Of a stretch of 64,000 nt of DNA, positions 26,815 to 35,710 are shown piece by piece (the first letter of the stretch is position 1; every line of letters starts with the position of its first letter). The notes beneath the pieces are model-generated. The model was not told the origin of the DNA, searched no databases, and worked only from the letters and a program-made list of their open reading frames with translations. This stretch comes from Bacteroidales bacterium. GTDB lineage: Bacteria; Bacteroidota; Bacteroidia; Bacteroidales; UBA932. The stretch lies in the NCBI GenBank assembly GCA_017557535.1, contig JAFYYM010000077.1, positions 1 through 64,000 of the forward strand. The letters run 5' to 3'. The position numbers were made by a program, and so were the translations under genes.

Positions 26815-28255
26815 GATGTTCGACCAAGCTTATATAACGTCGTTTTATCACTCCCCGTCTGCCCGTCTCGATGATGTACGGAAGACTCGAAAGATCAAAG
26901 AAATCCAGCATCTTTCGGGCTAAACCAGGAGACTCTCCCTCAAGCGAGGTCATATCGATTCCAAGGAACGAGAGGTTCAGAGAGTCAGCGGCCTCTTTCT
27001 CAGCGGCGCAGACAGGACAGCCCTCGGTACTGAAGAAAAAGTATCCACCTTTGCGCCTCATCTTATTCCAACCTTTTATGGAAGTCTTGGGAATTCTCGC
27101 CCCGACGGGTGCCTTACTCAATAGCCCATCCATCATAGATGCCATTCCGACCACCTTCAAACTGTCGTCAGAAGTATTCCAAATGTCCGCTCTTGAAAGA
27201 ATATAATCCTTTATAAATGAAGAGGTTCCTTCCTTAAACCCCTCTCCCCTCTTGGAGACGAGATAATAAAGCAAATCTCCCTCAAGCCGCTTGAAAGAGA
27301 TGGTATCCCCTCTCGATAAAGAGTGCCCCTCCAGCAAGGAGGCGACCTCCGCCACATCAGCCGGCGATACCGTCATTCCATAGACAGAAAAGAGTTTGTC
27401 AAAGAGTTCCTCGGACTCCTTTCCCCCATATACATAATCCTTTGGGGCAAGGCATATATCCAAGAGCCGCTCCAAAGCGTCTGTATCCAACCCGCGCCCG
27501 ACAATGGTGCCCTCAGGATCGATGAGGAACATTTTCGGCGTGGACGTCACACCATACATCATCTGGTACCCGGAGGAATCCTCAGGATCCCAGAGGTGAA
27601 AGACCCTCACGGCACTGGATTTCACAGTGAAAGTGGATTCCCTCCAAAGTTTCCATCTGTCCTCATCGCGGCCTACATAAACAGCCGTCACATCCACAGG
27701 ATAGTTTTTATCGTCCAGAAGAGAGCGTAGCATCGGAGACTCCAACTTGCACTTGGCGCAATCCGTGTCGTAGAAATAAAGGACTTGATAGCGGGTATCC
27801 TTCGCTTCGCCCTGGATAACAGGGATAGTTACGGATTCGCCATAAGGATTGTATAGCATCGCCTGAGGTGCCCGCATACCAATCAAGGACTGGCGGTTGA
27901 ACTCGGCGAATAGCTTGGCGTCAAGCAGGTCCTTGTCGGATCCCATAGAGATCTCACCACTCGAGAACCATTTATCAATCAAATGGATAGCCACAGCCTC
28001 ATCTCCCATGAGAGAGGACTTGCGGTAGTGGTCATAGACTCTCAGAGCGATCCTTTGTCGAAGATCATTGTCCGATGCCGCCTCTATCAGCGCATCGCAT
28101 TCGTGATTCTTCACCTGCACCGGCTCTGCCTCAAGCACAGAGAAATAACGCTCCAAACGGGCATCCAACTCCTTAAGCTTGGTCGAGTCGATCTGCGCCA
28201 CCAGATCAAAGGCGCAGAGTACAAGAGCTGAAAATATGGCGGCGACTTTCCTCAT
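26789..28255 (-). CDS. Secreted protein with two thioredoxin-like domains (DUF5106-like)
   Basis: 488 residues. Signal peptide MRKVAAIFSALVLCAFDLVAQ, a helical region (about 25-140), then a TlpA/thioredoxin-like domain with CAKC (FYDTDCAKCKLESP) and a cis-Pro loop (GVTSTPKMFLIDPEG). A helical spacer follows, then a second redox motif CPVC (FFFSTEGCPVCAAEKEA) near residue 415. Two separate CxxC sites in one periplasmic protein are uncommon; it may relay electrons or carry two reducing activities. It is translationally coupled to coaD (TGATG overlap). Exact role unknown. Confidence 0.72.
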   Translation of the reverse strand: MRKVAAIFSALVLCAFDLVAQIDSTKLKELDARLERYFSVLEAEPVQVKNHECDALIEAASDNDLRQRIALRVYDHYRKSSLMGDEAVAIHLIDKWFSSGEISMGSDKDLLDAKLFAEFNRQSLIGMRAPQAMLYNPYGESVTIPVIQGEAKDTRYQVLYFYDTDCAKCKLESPMLRSLLDDKNYPVDVTAVYVGRDEDRWKLWRESTFTVKSSAVRVFHLWDPEDSSGYQMMYGVTSTPKMFLIDPEGTIVGRGLDTDALERLLDICLAPKDYVYGGKESEELFDKLFSVYGMTVSPADVAEVASLLEGHSLSRGDTISFKRLEGDLLYYLVSKRGEGFKEGTSSFIKDYILSRADIWNTSDDSLKVVGMASMMDGLLSKAPVGARIPKTSIKGWNKMRRKGGYFFFSTEGCPVCAAEKEAADSLNLSFLGIDMTSLEGESPGLARKMLDFFDLSSLPYIIETGRRGVIKRRYISLVEHLLFLGEKD

Positions 28256-28722
28256 CAGACCTCAGGGAGGACTACCCACTCGGGAATGAATTGGGAGAGA
28301 TCACCGTGATGGCTCAGAAGATCCCTGACCGCTGAGGAGGAAATATGGGAATACTCCTGGGCGGTAGGAATGATGATCGTGTCGATGTCCGGTGACAAAT
28401 GGCGGTTAGCGTCAGAGACCGCCTGTTCATTGTCGAAATCGGTCATATTCCTGACCCCTCTGACTATATGCCTGATGCCCAACTCTTTGCAGAGATCGAC
28501 AGTGAGGCCATCATAGCTCATGATCCTGACCCCGCTCAGCCCCTTCGTGGCCTGCGCGATTATGTCCTCACGCTGCTCCATAGTGAAAAAGCCTTTCTTG
28601 GCCTGGTTGATACCAACGGCCACGACGACCTCGTCGAAGATAGTGAGCGCCCTTGTCAGGATGTTCAGGTGACCCGATGTGAAAGGGTCGAAAGAACCTG
28701 GGAATAAAGCAGTTTTACCCAT
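28255..28722 (-). CDS. coaD: Phosphopantetheine adenylyltransferase
   Basis: 155 residues, the usual size. Nucleotidyltransferase motif PGSFDPFTSGHLNIL (T/HxGH) at the start, then the CoaD features GINQAKKGFFTMEQR, IVRGVRNMTDFDNE and SSSAVRDLLSHHGD. It adenylates 4'-phosphopantetheine in coenzyme A synthesis. I chose the ATG at 28722, which overlaps the ung stop as TAATG; a start four codons upstream would also be in frame. Next gene starts at its own stop (TGATG). The ung-coaD-thioredoxin order suggests one transcript. Confidence 0.94.
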   Translation of the reverse strand: MGKTALFPGSFDPFTSGHLNILTRALTIFDEVVVAVGINQAKKGFFTMEQREDIIAQATKGLSGVRIMSYDGLTVDLCKELGIRHIVRGVRNMTDFDNEQAVSDANRHLSPDIDTIIIPTAQEYSHISSSAVRDLLSHHGDLSQFIPEWVVLPEV

Positions 28723-29390
28723 TATAGTTGCCAATTGATTGGTGTCTTGCCCTCAGAGATGAGAATCTCGTTGGTTCTCGAGAAATGACGGCAGCCGAAG
28801 AAAGCGCCGCGAGCTAATGGAGAAGGGTGCGGAGCCTCAAGGACGTGGTGTCTGGAAGTGTCGATGAGTTCCTTCTTTGTCCTGGCGAAATTGCCCCAAA
28901 GGAGGAAAACCACCCCCTCAAGGTTATCAGAGATATAGCGAATCACGGCGTCAGTGAACTGTTGCCACCCGATAGCGCTATGTGAGGCCGCCTCTCCGGA
29001 GCGGACCGTCAGAATCGCGTTCAGGAGAAGAACCCCTTGCCTGGCCCAACCTTCCAGATTAGGTCTTCCGCTCATCCTGATCCCAAGATCGTCCTCAATC
29101 TCCTTGAATATGTTCTTGAGTGACGGAGGTGCGGGGATGTTGTCAGGAACAGAGAAACAAAGCCCCATAGCCTGGCCGTAACCATGATACGGATCCTGGC
29201 CTAAAATGACGACCTTCACGTCCGGCACAGGTGTCAGTTCAAAAGCCTTGAATATCTCAGGGCCTGGAGGGAATATGACCTTACCCTCAGCCTTCTCCTG
29301 ATGGAGCTGACGGGCGAGGGCGGCGAAATATGGCTTTTCAAACTCTTCCGCCAGCGCCTCTTTCCAACTTTTCTCTATCTTGACGTCCAT
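28722..29390 (-). CDS. ung: Uracil-DNA glycosylase, family 1
   Basis: 222 residues. Motifs: ILGQDPYHGYGQA (catalytic Asp water-activating loop), GVLLLNAILTVRSG, LLWGNFARTK and the minor-groove loop HPSPLARG with its His. It excises uracil from DNA as the first step of base excision repair. It lies 18 bases after lon on the same strand and overlaps coaD, so it could be part of a lon-ung-coaD transcript. Confidence 0.95.
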   Translation of the reverse strand: MDVKIEKSWKEALAEEFEKPYFAALARQLHQEKAEGKVIFPPGPEIFKAFELTPVPDVKVVILGQDPYHGYGQAMGLCFSVPDNIPAPPSLKNIFKEIEDDLGIRMSGRPNLEGWARQGVLLLNAILTVRSGEAASHSAIGWQQFTDAVIRYISDNLEGVVFLLWGNFARTKKELIDTSRHHVLEAPHPSPLARGAFFGCRHFSRTNEILISEGKTPINWQL

Positions 29391-29408
29391 ATCCCGAAAG
29401 ATAGCAAA

Positions 29409-31814
29409 TTAATCGAATATCTCAGCGATCACGTCATCGATTGTCTTAACATAATGGAAAGACAATCCTTCAACATAGACCGGCTTGATGTCCTCGACAT
29501 CTTTGCGGTTATCCGCGGATATGACAATCTCATGGACTCCGGCGCGCTTGGCGGCCAGAATCTTCTCTTTTATTCCGCCGACAGGTAGCACCCTGCCCCT
29601 CAAGGTCATCTCACCTGTCATAGCGATCCCGGACTTGACCTTTGTTCCACGCAGAGCCGAGACCATTGAGCTGACCATCGTGATTCCAGCTGAAGGTCCG
29701 TCTTTGGGCACAGCGCCTTCCGGAACATGGACATGGATGTCCTTCGCCCCGAATTCTTCCGAGGTCATTTTGGCGAGCCCAGGATGAGCTTTTATGTATT
29801 GATATGCGATCGTGGCGGATTCTTTCATCACATCCCCAAGGTTTCCAGTCATAGTCATGACACCCTTCCCGGCACTAACGGAGCTCTCCACAAAAAGGAT
29901 TTCCCCTCCCATCTGGGTCCAAGCCAGGCCTGTGACAACTCCAGGTGCCTCGTTGCCCTTCTGCAAGTCATGATTATTCGTCGGAAGGCCGAGATATTCT
30001 TTGAGATGCTCTTTCTTGATGACGGATGGCCACTCCTGCTCCAAAGCTATCTTTTTGGCAGTCACCCTGGCTATCTTGGCTATTTGCTTCTCGAGGCCTC
30101 GGACTCCGGACTCATGGGTGTACTCGTCGATGATAGTCGCGAGGGCGGATTTGTCTATCCTCAATGATTTCTTGGCGATGCCATGCTCCTGAAGCTGCTT
30201 GGGCACAAGGTATTTCTTGGCTATCTCCATCTTCTCCTCGGCGAGATATCCCGTGACATTGATAAGTTCCATCCTGTCGAGCAGCGCCGACTGGACCGTC
30301 GAGACAGTGTTGGCAGTGGTGATGAAGAGCACGTCGGAGAGGTCGTAGTCGATGTCCAGATAATTATCATGGAAGGCCACATTCTGCTCAGGATCAAGTA
30401 CTTCCAGAAGAGCGGAAGAAGGATCGCCCTTATAATCCGCACCCACCTTGTCAATCTCGTCAAGGACTATCACCGGATTGGATGTCCCGGCTTTCTGTAT
30501 CCCGCTCAGAATCCTGCCAGGGAGTGCTCCCACATATGTTTTGCGATGTCCCCTGAGCTCAGCCTCATCATGCATGCCTCCGAGGGCTATCCTGACATAT
30601 TTCCTTCCAAGCGCCCTCGCGACGGATTTCCCGAGGCTTGTCTTGCCCACTCCAGGAGGGCCGTACAGGCACAATATAGGAGATTTCATATTCCCTTTGA
30701 GCTTCAGAACGGCGAGATACTCGATAATCCTGTCTTTCACGGACTCAAGCCCATAGTGATCATTATCCAGGACCTTCTGGGCATGCTTCAAGTCAAGATT
30801 GTCCTTTGACATCTCGCCCCATGGGAGATCGAGCATGAACTCGATATAATTATACTGGATGCTGTAGTCAGGTGATGAAGGATTGTATTTCTCCAGCTTC
30901 GCCAATTCCTTCTCGAACTGGGCGGCGACAGCCTCCGGCCATTTCTTTTCCCGAGCCCTGGCCCTGAGCTTCTCAAATTCCTCCTCCTCGTCCATTCCAA
31001 GTTCTTCCTGGATGGTACGGAGCTGGTTGTTGAGGTAATACTCCCTCTGCTGCTGGTCAATATCGCTCTTGACCTTCTGGTTGATCTCCTGCTTGATTTT
31101 CAGGAGCTGAGTCTGTGTCTCAAGGGCAGCGAGCAGTTTCATCGCCCTGACTTTGACATCGTCGTATCTGAGGAGCTCAACTTTCTCGGAGAAGTTCTCA
31201 ACCTCCACAGTGGTGGCTATAAAGTTGACCAGGAACTGGAAATTGTCAATGGACTTCATGGCCCCGACAGCCTCCCTGGGAGCGAAAGAGGAGGACTTTA
31301 TGATGGCGGCGGCCTTCTCTTTAAGCGACTCGGCGATCATCCTGGTGTTGTTGTCATTCTCAGGGACGATATCATCCACATAAGTGACATTGGCGGTGAT
31401 GTATGGTTCATAGGAGAGTATCCTCCCCTTGCGTATCCTCTTGACACCGTGGAGAATCGCTGTCACAGTACCGTCGGGCATCTCCAGTATCTTCATGATC
31501 TTGGCCACAGTGCCATATTCAAACAGATCCTTGTCCCTCGGATCTTCCACGGAGATATCGTTCTGCGGGATGGCGCCAATGAAGGAGGAACCACGTTCAG
31601 CGTCCTTGACCAAGGCGATGGACTTGTCACGGCCGATCGTGACAGGATAAACCATCCCAGGGAAAAGCACAGCGTTCCTCAAGGCCAGTATCGGGAGAGA
31701 ATCGGGAAGATCCGACTCATTCACATTTATTTGTTCCTCTCCCTGCATGACAGGGATGATGTTGACCTCCGCTCCGGAAGGGATCATCATATCGTTTCCT
31801 AAATCAATATTCAT
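29409..31814 (-). CDS. lon: ATP-dependent protease La (Lon)
   Basis: 801 residues. N-terminal substrate-binding domain, AAA+ module with Walker A GPPGVGKTSLGKS and Walker B VIVLDEIDK, and the proteolytic domain with Ser708 (DGPSAGITM) and Lys751 (GGIKEK), the Ser/Lys dyad. It degrades misfolded and regulatory proteins. The ATG lies just past a 28-base near-palindrome. The extra N-terminal residues (MNIDLGNDMMIPSGAEV) are typical of Bacteroidota Lon. Confidence 0.96.
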   Translation of the reverse strand: MNIDLGNDMMIPSGAEVNIIPVMQGEEQINVNESDLPDSLPILALRNAVLFPGMVYPVTIGRDKSIALVKDAERGSSFIGAIPQNDISVEDPRDKDLFEYGTVAKIMKILEMPDGTVTAILHGVKRIRKGRILSYEPYITANVTYVDDIVPENDNNTRMIAESLKEKAAAIIKSSSFAPREAVGAMKSIDNFQFLVNFIATTVEVENFSEKVELLRYDDVKVRAMKLLAALETQTQLLKIKQEINQKVKSDIDQQQREYYLNNQLRTIQEELGMDEEEEFEKLRARAREKKWPEAVAAQFEKELAKLEKYNPSSPDYSIQYNYIEFMLDLPWGEMSKDNLDLKHAQKVLDNDHYGLESVKDRIIEYLAVLKLKGNMKSPILCLYGPPGVGKTSLGKSVARALGRKYVRIALGGMHDEAELRGHRKTYVGALPGRILSGIQKAGTSNPVIVLDEIDKVGADYKGDPSSALLEVLDPEQNVAFHDNYLDIDYDLSDVLFITTANTVSTVQSALLDRMELINVTGYLAEEKMEIAKKYLVPKQLQEHGIAKKSLRIDKSALATIIDEYTHESGVRGLEKQIAKIARVTAKKIALEQEWPSVIKKEHLKEYLGLPTNNHDLQKGNEAPGVVTGLAWTQMGGEILFVESSVSAGKGVMTMTGNLGDVMKESATIAYQYIKAHPGLAKMTSEEFGAKDIHVHVPEGAVPKDGPSAGITMVSSMVSALRGTKVKSGIAMTGEMTLRGRVLPVGGIKEKILAAKRAGVHEIVISADNRKDVEDIKPVYVEGLSFHYVKTIDDVIAEIFD

Positions 31815-31835
31815 AACTCAAAATAGCAGGCGTGG

Positions 31836-31863
31836 CTTCCCCTGCCAATATGGCAGGTGGAAG
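31836..31863. promoter_or_regulatory. Near-palindrome 22 bases before lon
   Basis: CTTCC-C-CTGCCA at 31836-31847 pairs with TGGCAG-GT-GGAAG (31851-31863) around a three-base loop. It could be an operator for a regulator of lon or a leader hairpin. It does not match CIRCE. The rest of 31815-32014 holds the HU promoter and no gene. Confidence 0.35.
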
Positions 31864-31926
31864 ACCGTTCCCGGCGCAGGGAGGGTATTGGTCAATAATC
31901 TTGCCAAAAAAATCTTATCCCATTAT

Positions 31927-31957
31927 TTTGATTATTAAAAAAATAAGTCTAATTTTG
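31927..31957 (+). promoter_or_regulatory. Promoter of the HU-family gene
   Basis: TTTG (31927-31930), exactly 19 bases, TAATTTTG (31950-31957). This is a textbook Bacteroidota housekeeping promoter and predicts a leader of about 50 bases. Confidence 0.75.
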
Positions 31958-32014
31958 CATCCCCCTAAGGCGATTAGGGCACTTTAATTGACATCCTAAT
32001 AAACACTTTTAATT

Positions 32015-32296
32015 ATGACAAAAGCTGAAATCGTTAACGAGGTTGCCAAGTCAACCGGTATTGAGAAGATCGCGGTCCAGTCCGTCGTTGAGGCCTTCAT
32101 GGAGTCCGTCAAAGGTTCAATCATCAGAAAGGAGCCCGTCTACCTTCGTGGCTTCGGTAGCTTCATCGTGAAGCACAGAGCTCAGAAGGCTGCCCGCAAC
32201 ATCACCAAGAAGACCACCATGACCATTCCCGCGCATGACATCCCCGCTTTCAAACCGGCCAAGGTGTTCATCAACGCCGTGAAGGAGGAGAAATAA
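32015..32296 (+). CDS. HU/IHF-family DNA-binding protein
   Basis: 93 residues. Two N-terminal helices (MTKAEIVNEVAKSTGI), then a beta-ribbon arm with the HU/IHF signature YLRGFGSFIVKHRAQKAARN and a proline-tipped DNA-contact loop (TMTIPAHDIPAFKPAK). It binds and bends DNA as a dimer. The first gene after a strong promoter, followed 19 bases later by a tiny ribosomal-type gene and then rng. HU versus IHF subtype cannot be decided. Confidence 0.94.
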   Translation: MTKAEIVNEVAKSTGIEKIAVQSVVEAFMESVKGSIIRKEPVYLRGFGSFIVKHRAQKAARNITKKTTMTIPAHDIPAFKPAKVFINAVKEEK

Positions 32297-32315
32297 TTAA
32301 CAACCCCCATACATT

Positions 32316-32405
32316 ATGCCTAGCGGAAAAAAGAGAAAGAGACATAAGATGTCTACGCACAAGCGTAAAAAACGCTTGCGCAAGAACAGGCACAAGAAGA
32401 AGTAA
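32316..32405 (+). CDS. 29-residue basic ribosomal-type protein (AURKAIP1/COX24-like, bS22-type)
   Basis: A reading frame of 30 codons from ATG 32316 to TAA 32403-32405. More than half of the residues are Lys, Arg or His (for example HKRKKRLRKNRHKKK). It matches the short AURKAIP1/COX24-domain proteins annotated in Bacteroidota, related to mitochondrial mS38 and mycobacterial bS22. It is expected to sit on the small ribosomal subunit near the decoding centre. It lies between HU and rng, ahead of a terminator. Confidence 0.75.
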   Translation: MPSGKKRKRHKMSTHKRKKRLRKNRHKKK

Positions 32406-32442
32406 GTCCTCTGTGTCTGCCATTTTAGCAGTATGCTAGAAG

Positions 32443-32480
32443 AAAGAGGCTGAACGGGAGATCCTTTCAGCCTCTTTTCT
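32443..32480 (+). terminator. Intrinsic terminator after the HU/bS22-type unit
   Basis: AAAGAGGCTGAA (32443-32454) pairs perfectly with TTCAGCCTCTTT (32466-32477) and is followed by TCTT. The 12-bp stem ends 25 bases before the rng ATG. Confidence 0.8.
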
Positions 32481-32504
32481 TGAGAAAACACCATTGTTAT
32501 TTCC

Positions 32505-34079
32505 ATGGAGTCTGAAAGATCAAAGGATTTGATCGTCGATGTCACATCGACTGATGTTCATATCGCGCTGATGGAGAACCATCGGCTGATTGAACTGGGA
32601 AAGGAGTCCAGCAAAGGGCACGGTTTTTCCGTCGGAGATGTTTATCTCGGGAAAGTGAAGAAGATTCTTCCCGCGCTCAATGCCGCCTTTGTCGACATCG
32701 GAGACAAGAAGGAAGCGTTTATCCACTATCTGGACCTGGGTCTCTTCTTCACATCTTTCGATGAGTTTGTGAGGAAGAGTAATCCCAACACAGACCTCGC
32801 GCAATTGTACTCGAAGATCAATGTCGGCCCCATTCTTGAGAAAGAGGGACGGATTGAGAACGTGCTCAAGCCCGGGCAGATGGTGATAGTGCAGATCGTC
32901 AAGGAACCGATCTCGACCAAAGGGTCACGACTGACTGCGGAAATCTCATTGGCAGGACGAAACATTGTACTGATGCCCTTCGCGGAGAAGGTCAGTGTTT
33001 CCCAGAAGATCTCCTCAAAAGAGGAGAAAAGAAGACTCGAGACACTTGTCAGAAGTATCCTCCCTAAGAATTACGGAGCGATAATCCGCACAGCCGCCGA
33101 AGGCAAGAACGCCGCGGTGCTTGTCGCGGAGCTCAAATCCCTTATCCAGAAATGGGAGGCATCCTGGCAGAAAGTGGCGAAGAACAAAGGCATCCAGTTG
33201 CTTTTCACCGAGTACAGCAAAACCACCACAATCCTCAGGGATCTCCTTAACGAATCGTTCAACAACATCTATGTGAACGATGAGAATGTATTCGAGGAGA
33301 CTAAGAAGTATATTTCCATGATCTCTCCGGATCAGGAAAAGATCGTTAAACTGTACGACGGCAAAGAGAAGATCTTTGACCATTTCGAGGTGACAAGGCA
33401 GATAAAAAGCTCATTTGGCAAGGTGGTGCCTATGAAGCAAGGAGCCTATCTTGTGATCGAGAGCACCGAGGCTCTGAACGTGATTGATGTCAACAGTGGC
33501 ATCCGGGCCAAAACCTCCGACCAGGAGGAGAATACGTTCGAGGTCAACAAGATCGCCGCGGAAGAAATCGCCCGACAACTTAGGTTGAGGGATATGGGCG
33601 GAATCGTGATCGTGGATTTCATCGACATGGAATCCGGAGAGCACCGGAACGAGCTCCACAGATACATGCAGGAGCTTATGGAATCTGACCGCGCCAAACA
33701 CAATGTCCTTCCCCTCACGAAATTCGGCCTGATGCAGATCACACGTCAAAGGATCCGCCCGGCCACGGAAATCAACACCGCGGAAGTGTGTCCCGTCTGC
33801 CACGGCACCGGGAAGATATCCTCCAGTGTTGTCATTGATGAGCAGATTGAACGCGACATCGCCTATTACGTTGAGCATGGGAAGAGTTTCTTCAAGTTGA
33901 AGGTGAGCCCTATTCTTGGAGCCTACCTCAAACGAGGCCAGACCATGCTGTCGGACAAGTCTTTCATCGGGAAATGGAAGAAGAAGTACAAATGCCGGAT
34001 AAAACTCGAGGAAGTCACAGACTTCTCGGTCCTGCAAAATGAGTTGTATGACGAGAATAATGACAGGCTGGAAAACTAG
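32505..34079 (+). CDS. rng: Ribonuclease E/G family endoribonuclease
   Basis: 524 residues. An N-terminal S1 domain (VGDVYLGKVKKILPALNAAF) precedes the RNase H-like and DNase I-like core: NVIDVNSGI and GGIVIVDFIDM carry the two catalytic Asp for Mg2+, and CPVCHGTGK is the zinc-link Cys pair. It lacks the long scaffold tail of RNase E and is of RNase G type. It processes rRNA and starts mRNA decay. Its stop codon lies within the downstream terminator stem. Confidence 0.94.
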   Translation: MESERSKDLIVDVTSTDVHIALMENHRLIELGKESSKGHGFSVGDVYLGKVKKILPALNAAFVDIGDKKEAFIHYLDLGLFFTSFDEFVRKSNPNTDLAQLYSKINVGPILEKEGRIENVLKPGQMVIVQIVKEPISTKGSRLTAEISLAGRNIVLMPFAEKVSVSQKISSKEEKRRLETLVRSILPKNYGAIIRTAAEGKNAAVLVAELKSLIQKWEASWQKVAKNKGIQLLFTEYSKTTTILRDLLNESFNNIYVNDENVFEETKKYISMISPDQEKIVKLYDGKEKIFDHFEVTRQIKSSFGKVVPMKQGAYLVIESTEALNVIDVNSGIRAKTSDQEENTFEVNKIAAEEIARQLRLRDMGGIVIVDFIDMESGEHRNELHRYMQELMESDRAKHNVLPLTKFGLMQITRQRIRPATEINTAEVCPVCHGTGKISSSVVIDEQIERDIAYYVEHGKSFFKLKVSPILGAYLKRGQTMLSDKSFIGKWKKKYKCRIKLEEVTDFSVLQNELYDENNDRLEN

Positions 34080-34094
34080 CCTGTCATTTTTTTT
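34059..34094 (+). terminator. Intrinsic terminator of rng
   Basis: AATGACAGGCT (34059-34069) pairs with AGCCTGTCATT (34078-34088), 11 bp, then a run of eight T. The rng stop (34077-34079) falls in the hairpin. It also ends beside the lnt stop on the other strand and could act on both. Confidence 0.85.
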
Positions 34095-35673
34095 ATTTCC
34101 CCCCGGTGAAGCGCCTGACTATGGTGGCGCAAAACATCAATAGAAACATCATCAGGCAGATTCTTCCGGCGAAATCCCCGTGCCTGACAAAGAACGTCTC
34201 CTTATCTGAGAGTCCCACCTTCCCCTGGAGCGTGGTCGGCACCCACCAGGAAGTCTGTTTGAGGATCCTCCCCGCCGGATCGATAATGGCGGATATTCCA
34301 GTATTGCCGCAGCGGGCTATCCAACGCCGGGTCTCGATTGCCCTCAACGAAGCGTATGACAGATGTTGCCTGTAACCAGGGGTGTCTCCCCACCATGCGT
34401 CATTAGTGATGATAGTCAAAAGCTTGGCACCATCCCGTACATAATCAGCGCAGAACTCGCCATAAACGGATTCGTAGCAGATAGCGCAGCCTATCTTCGT
34501 CCCTTTATAGTCCAGGCACTTCGCCTTACCGTCACCGATGCAACGCCCCATAACACCTCCCAGTTTGTCATCAATGGGACGGAAAAAGGCCGGATACGGA
34601 GTCATCTCCACACCCACGACCAGTTTATTCTTGTGATATGTCTGAATATCACCATCCGCTGACATCAGCAGGGCCGTGTTGTGGGACTCCACCCAATTGC
34701 CGTTGTTAAGCTGACGGGCTGTCTGGGAAGGCCTTGAGTTACCTGCGATATATTCCCATGTGGAGGCGCCGAAAAGGAGTTCAGAAGAAGGTCTGTCTGA
34801 CATGAACTTCCTGAAAGACTGAACGGTAGGACTTGCCTGAATGCCATTCATCACTATATCACTGGTGAAAGTCTCCGGGGCGATGAACAAGAAAGAAGAG
34901 TCTTTGGGGGCTTTATCCATCAATCCCAATAGAGTCCTGGTCTGTTCTTCCTGAGTGAGACCTCCATGCTTGCCGTACACATCGATATTAGGCTGTGCGA
35001 TATAGACGTCAAGACTTCCTTCGGACTGTTCAGGAAGAATGAAGAGAGAGATGGCGGGAGGAGCCAGGAAAAGCATCACCGCTCCAACGATGGATGCGGC
35101 TTTCGCCTTGTAATTGAACTGTTTCCAACTTCCGTCGCGGAATGCCATCAATAATCCGAACACGGTTAGGTTACAAGCCCAGATCCAGACTGAGCCACCA
35201 ACAGTACCGGTGTATTCGTACCACTGGATCCATCCCGTGGTCCTGGCGAAAGAGTTACCGAGAACCAGCCAAGGCCAGCTGATCTGGGCCCAGGTCAGAT
35301 ACCAACGCTCCCATGCGATCCAAGTGAAAAGCAGGAACAGATACGGAAGTATTCCTTTCAAAACCTTCTTGCTCCATCTGAACAGCCCGAAAACCAAGGA
35401 CATCTGGAACGCGTTCGCCACACATGCGAAAATCCCTCCCCCGACAGTGGCGTTGCAAACCCAGAAAGTGGTGATGGCATTCCATAGCAGGAAACACAGA
35501 TAATGCCACCAGCAGAAGCCTCTCATCCCAGACTCTTCAGCGGCTTTCTCAGCGAAAAGCAAGGGAACAAAAGCGACAAGCGACAGGTATCCGGTCCCCG
35601 GCACGAGGAAAGGAATGCTGAGGAGAGCCGATGTAAGAAGAATCAGTGGCAGTATGAAAGCCTTTCTGGACAT
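34093..35673 (-). CDS. lnt: Apolipoprotein N-acyltransferase
   Basis: 526 residues. Several N-terminal membrane helices, then a nitrilase-fold periplasmic domain with the expected catalytic set: Glu in FLFIAPETF, Lys in YHKNKLVVGVE and Cys in GCAICYES. It adds the third acyl chain to lipoproteins, fitting the many lipoproteins in the window. The frame opens to 35757, but that would overlap DUF5686; the ATG at 35673 follows a consensus promoter by six bases and begins a normal membrane helix (MSRKAFILPLILL). Confidence 0.93.
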   Translation of the reverse strand: MSRKAFILPLILLTSALLSIPFLVPGTGYLSLVAFVPLLFAEKAAEESGMRGFCWWHYLCFLLWNAITTFWVCNATVGGGIFACVANAFQMSLVFGLFRWSKKVLKGILPYLFLLFTWIAWERWYLTWAQISWPWLVLGNSFARTTGWIQWYEYTGTVGGSVWIWACNLTVFGLLMAFRDGSWKQFNYKAKAASIVGAVMLFLAPPAISLFILPEQSEGSLDVYIAQPNIDVYGKHGGLTQEEQTRTLLGLMDKAPKDSSFLFIAPETFTSDIVMNGIQASPTVQSFRKFMSDRPSSELLFGASTWEYIAGNSRPSQTARQLNNGNWVESHNTALLMSADGDIQTYHKNKLVVGVEMTPYPAFFRPIDDKLGGVMGRCIGDGKAKCLDYKGTKIGCAICYESVYGEFCADYVRDGAKLLTIITNDAWWGDTPGYRQHLSYASLRAIETRRWIARCGNTGISAIIDPAGRILKQTSWWVPTTLQGKVGLSDKETFFVRHGDFAGRICLMMFLLMFCATIVRRFTGGK

Positions 35674-35679
35674 GTTCCG

Positions 35680-35710
35680 CGAATATAAGACATCAGAGAT
35701 TGAATTCAAA
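35680..35710 (-). promoter_or_regulatory. Promoter of lnt, almost at the start codon
   Basis: Minus strand: TTTG (35707-35710), exactly 19 bases, TATATTCG (35680-35687), six bases, ATG. The start site would fall within a few bases of the ATG, so the message is leaderless or nearly so. The -33 box lies inside the 3' end of the DUF5686 gene. Confidence 0.65.
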
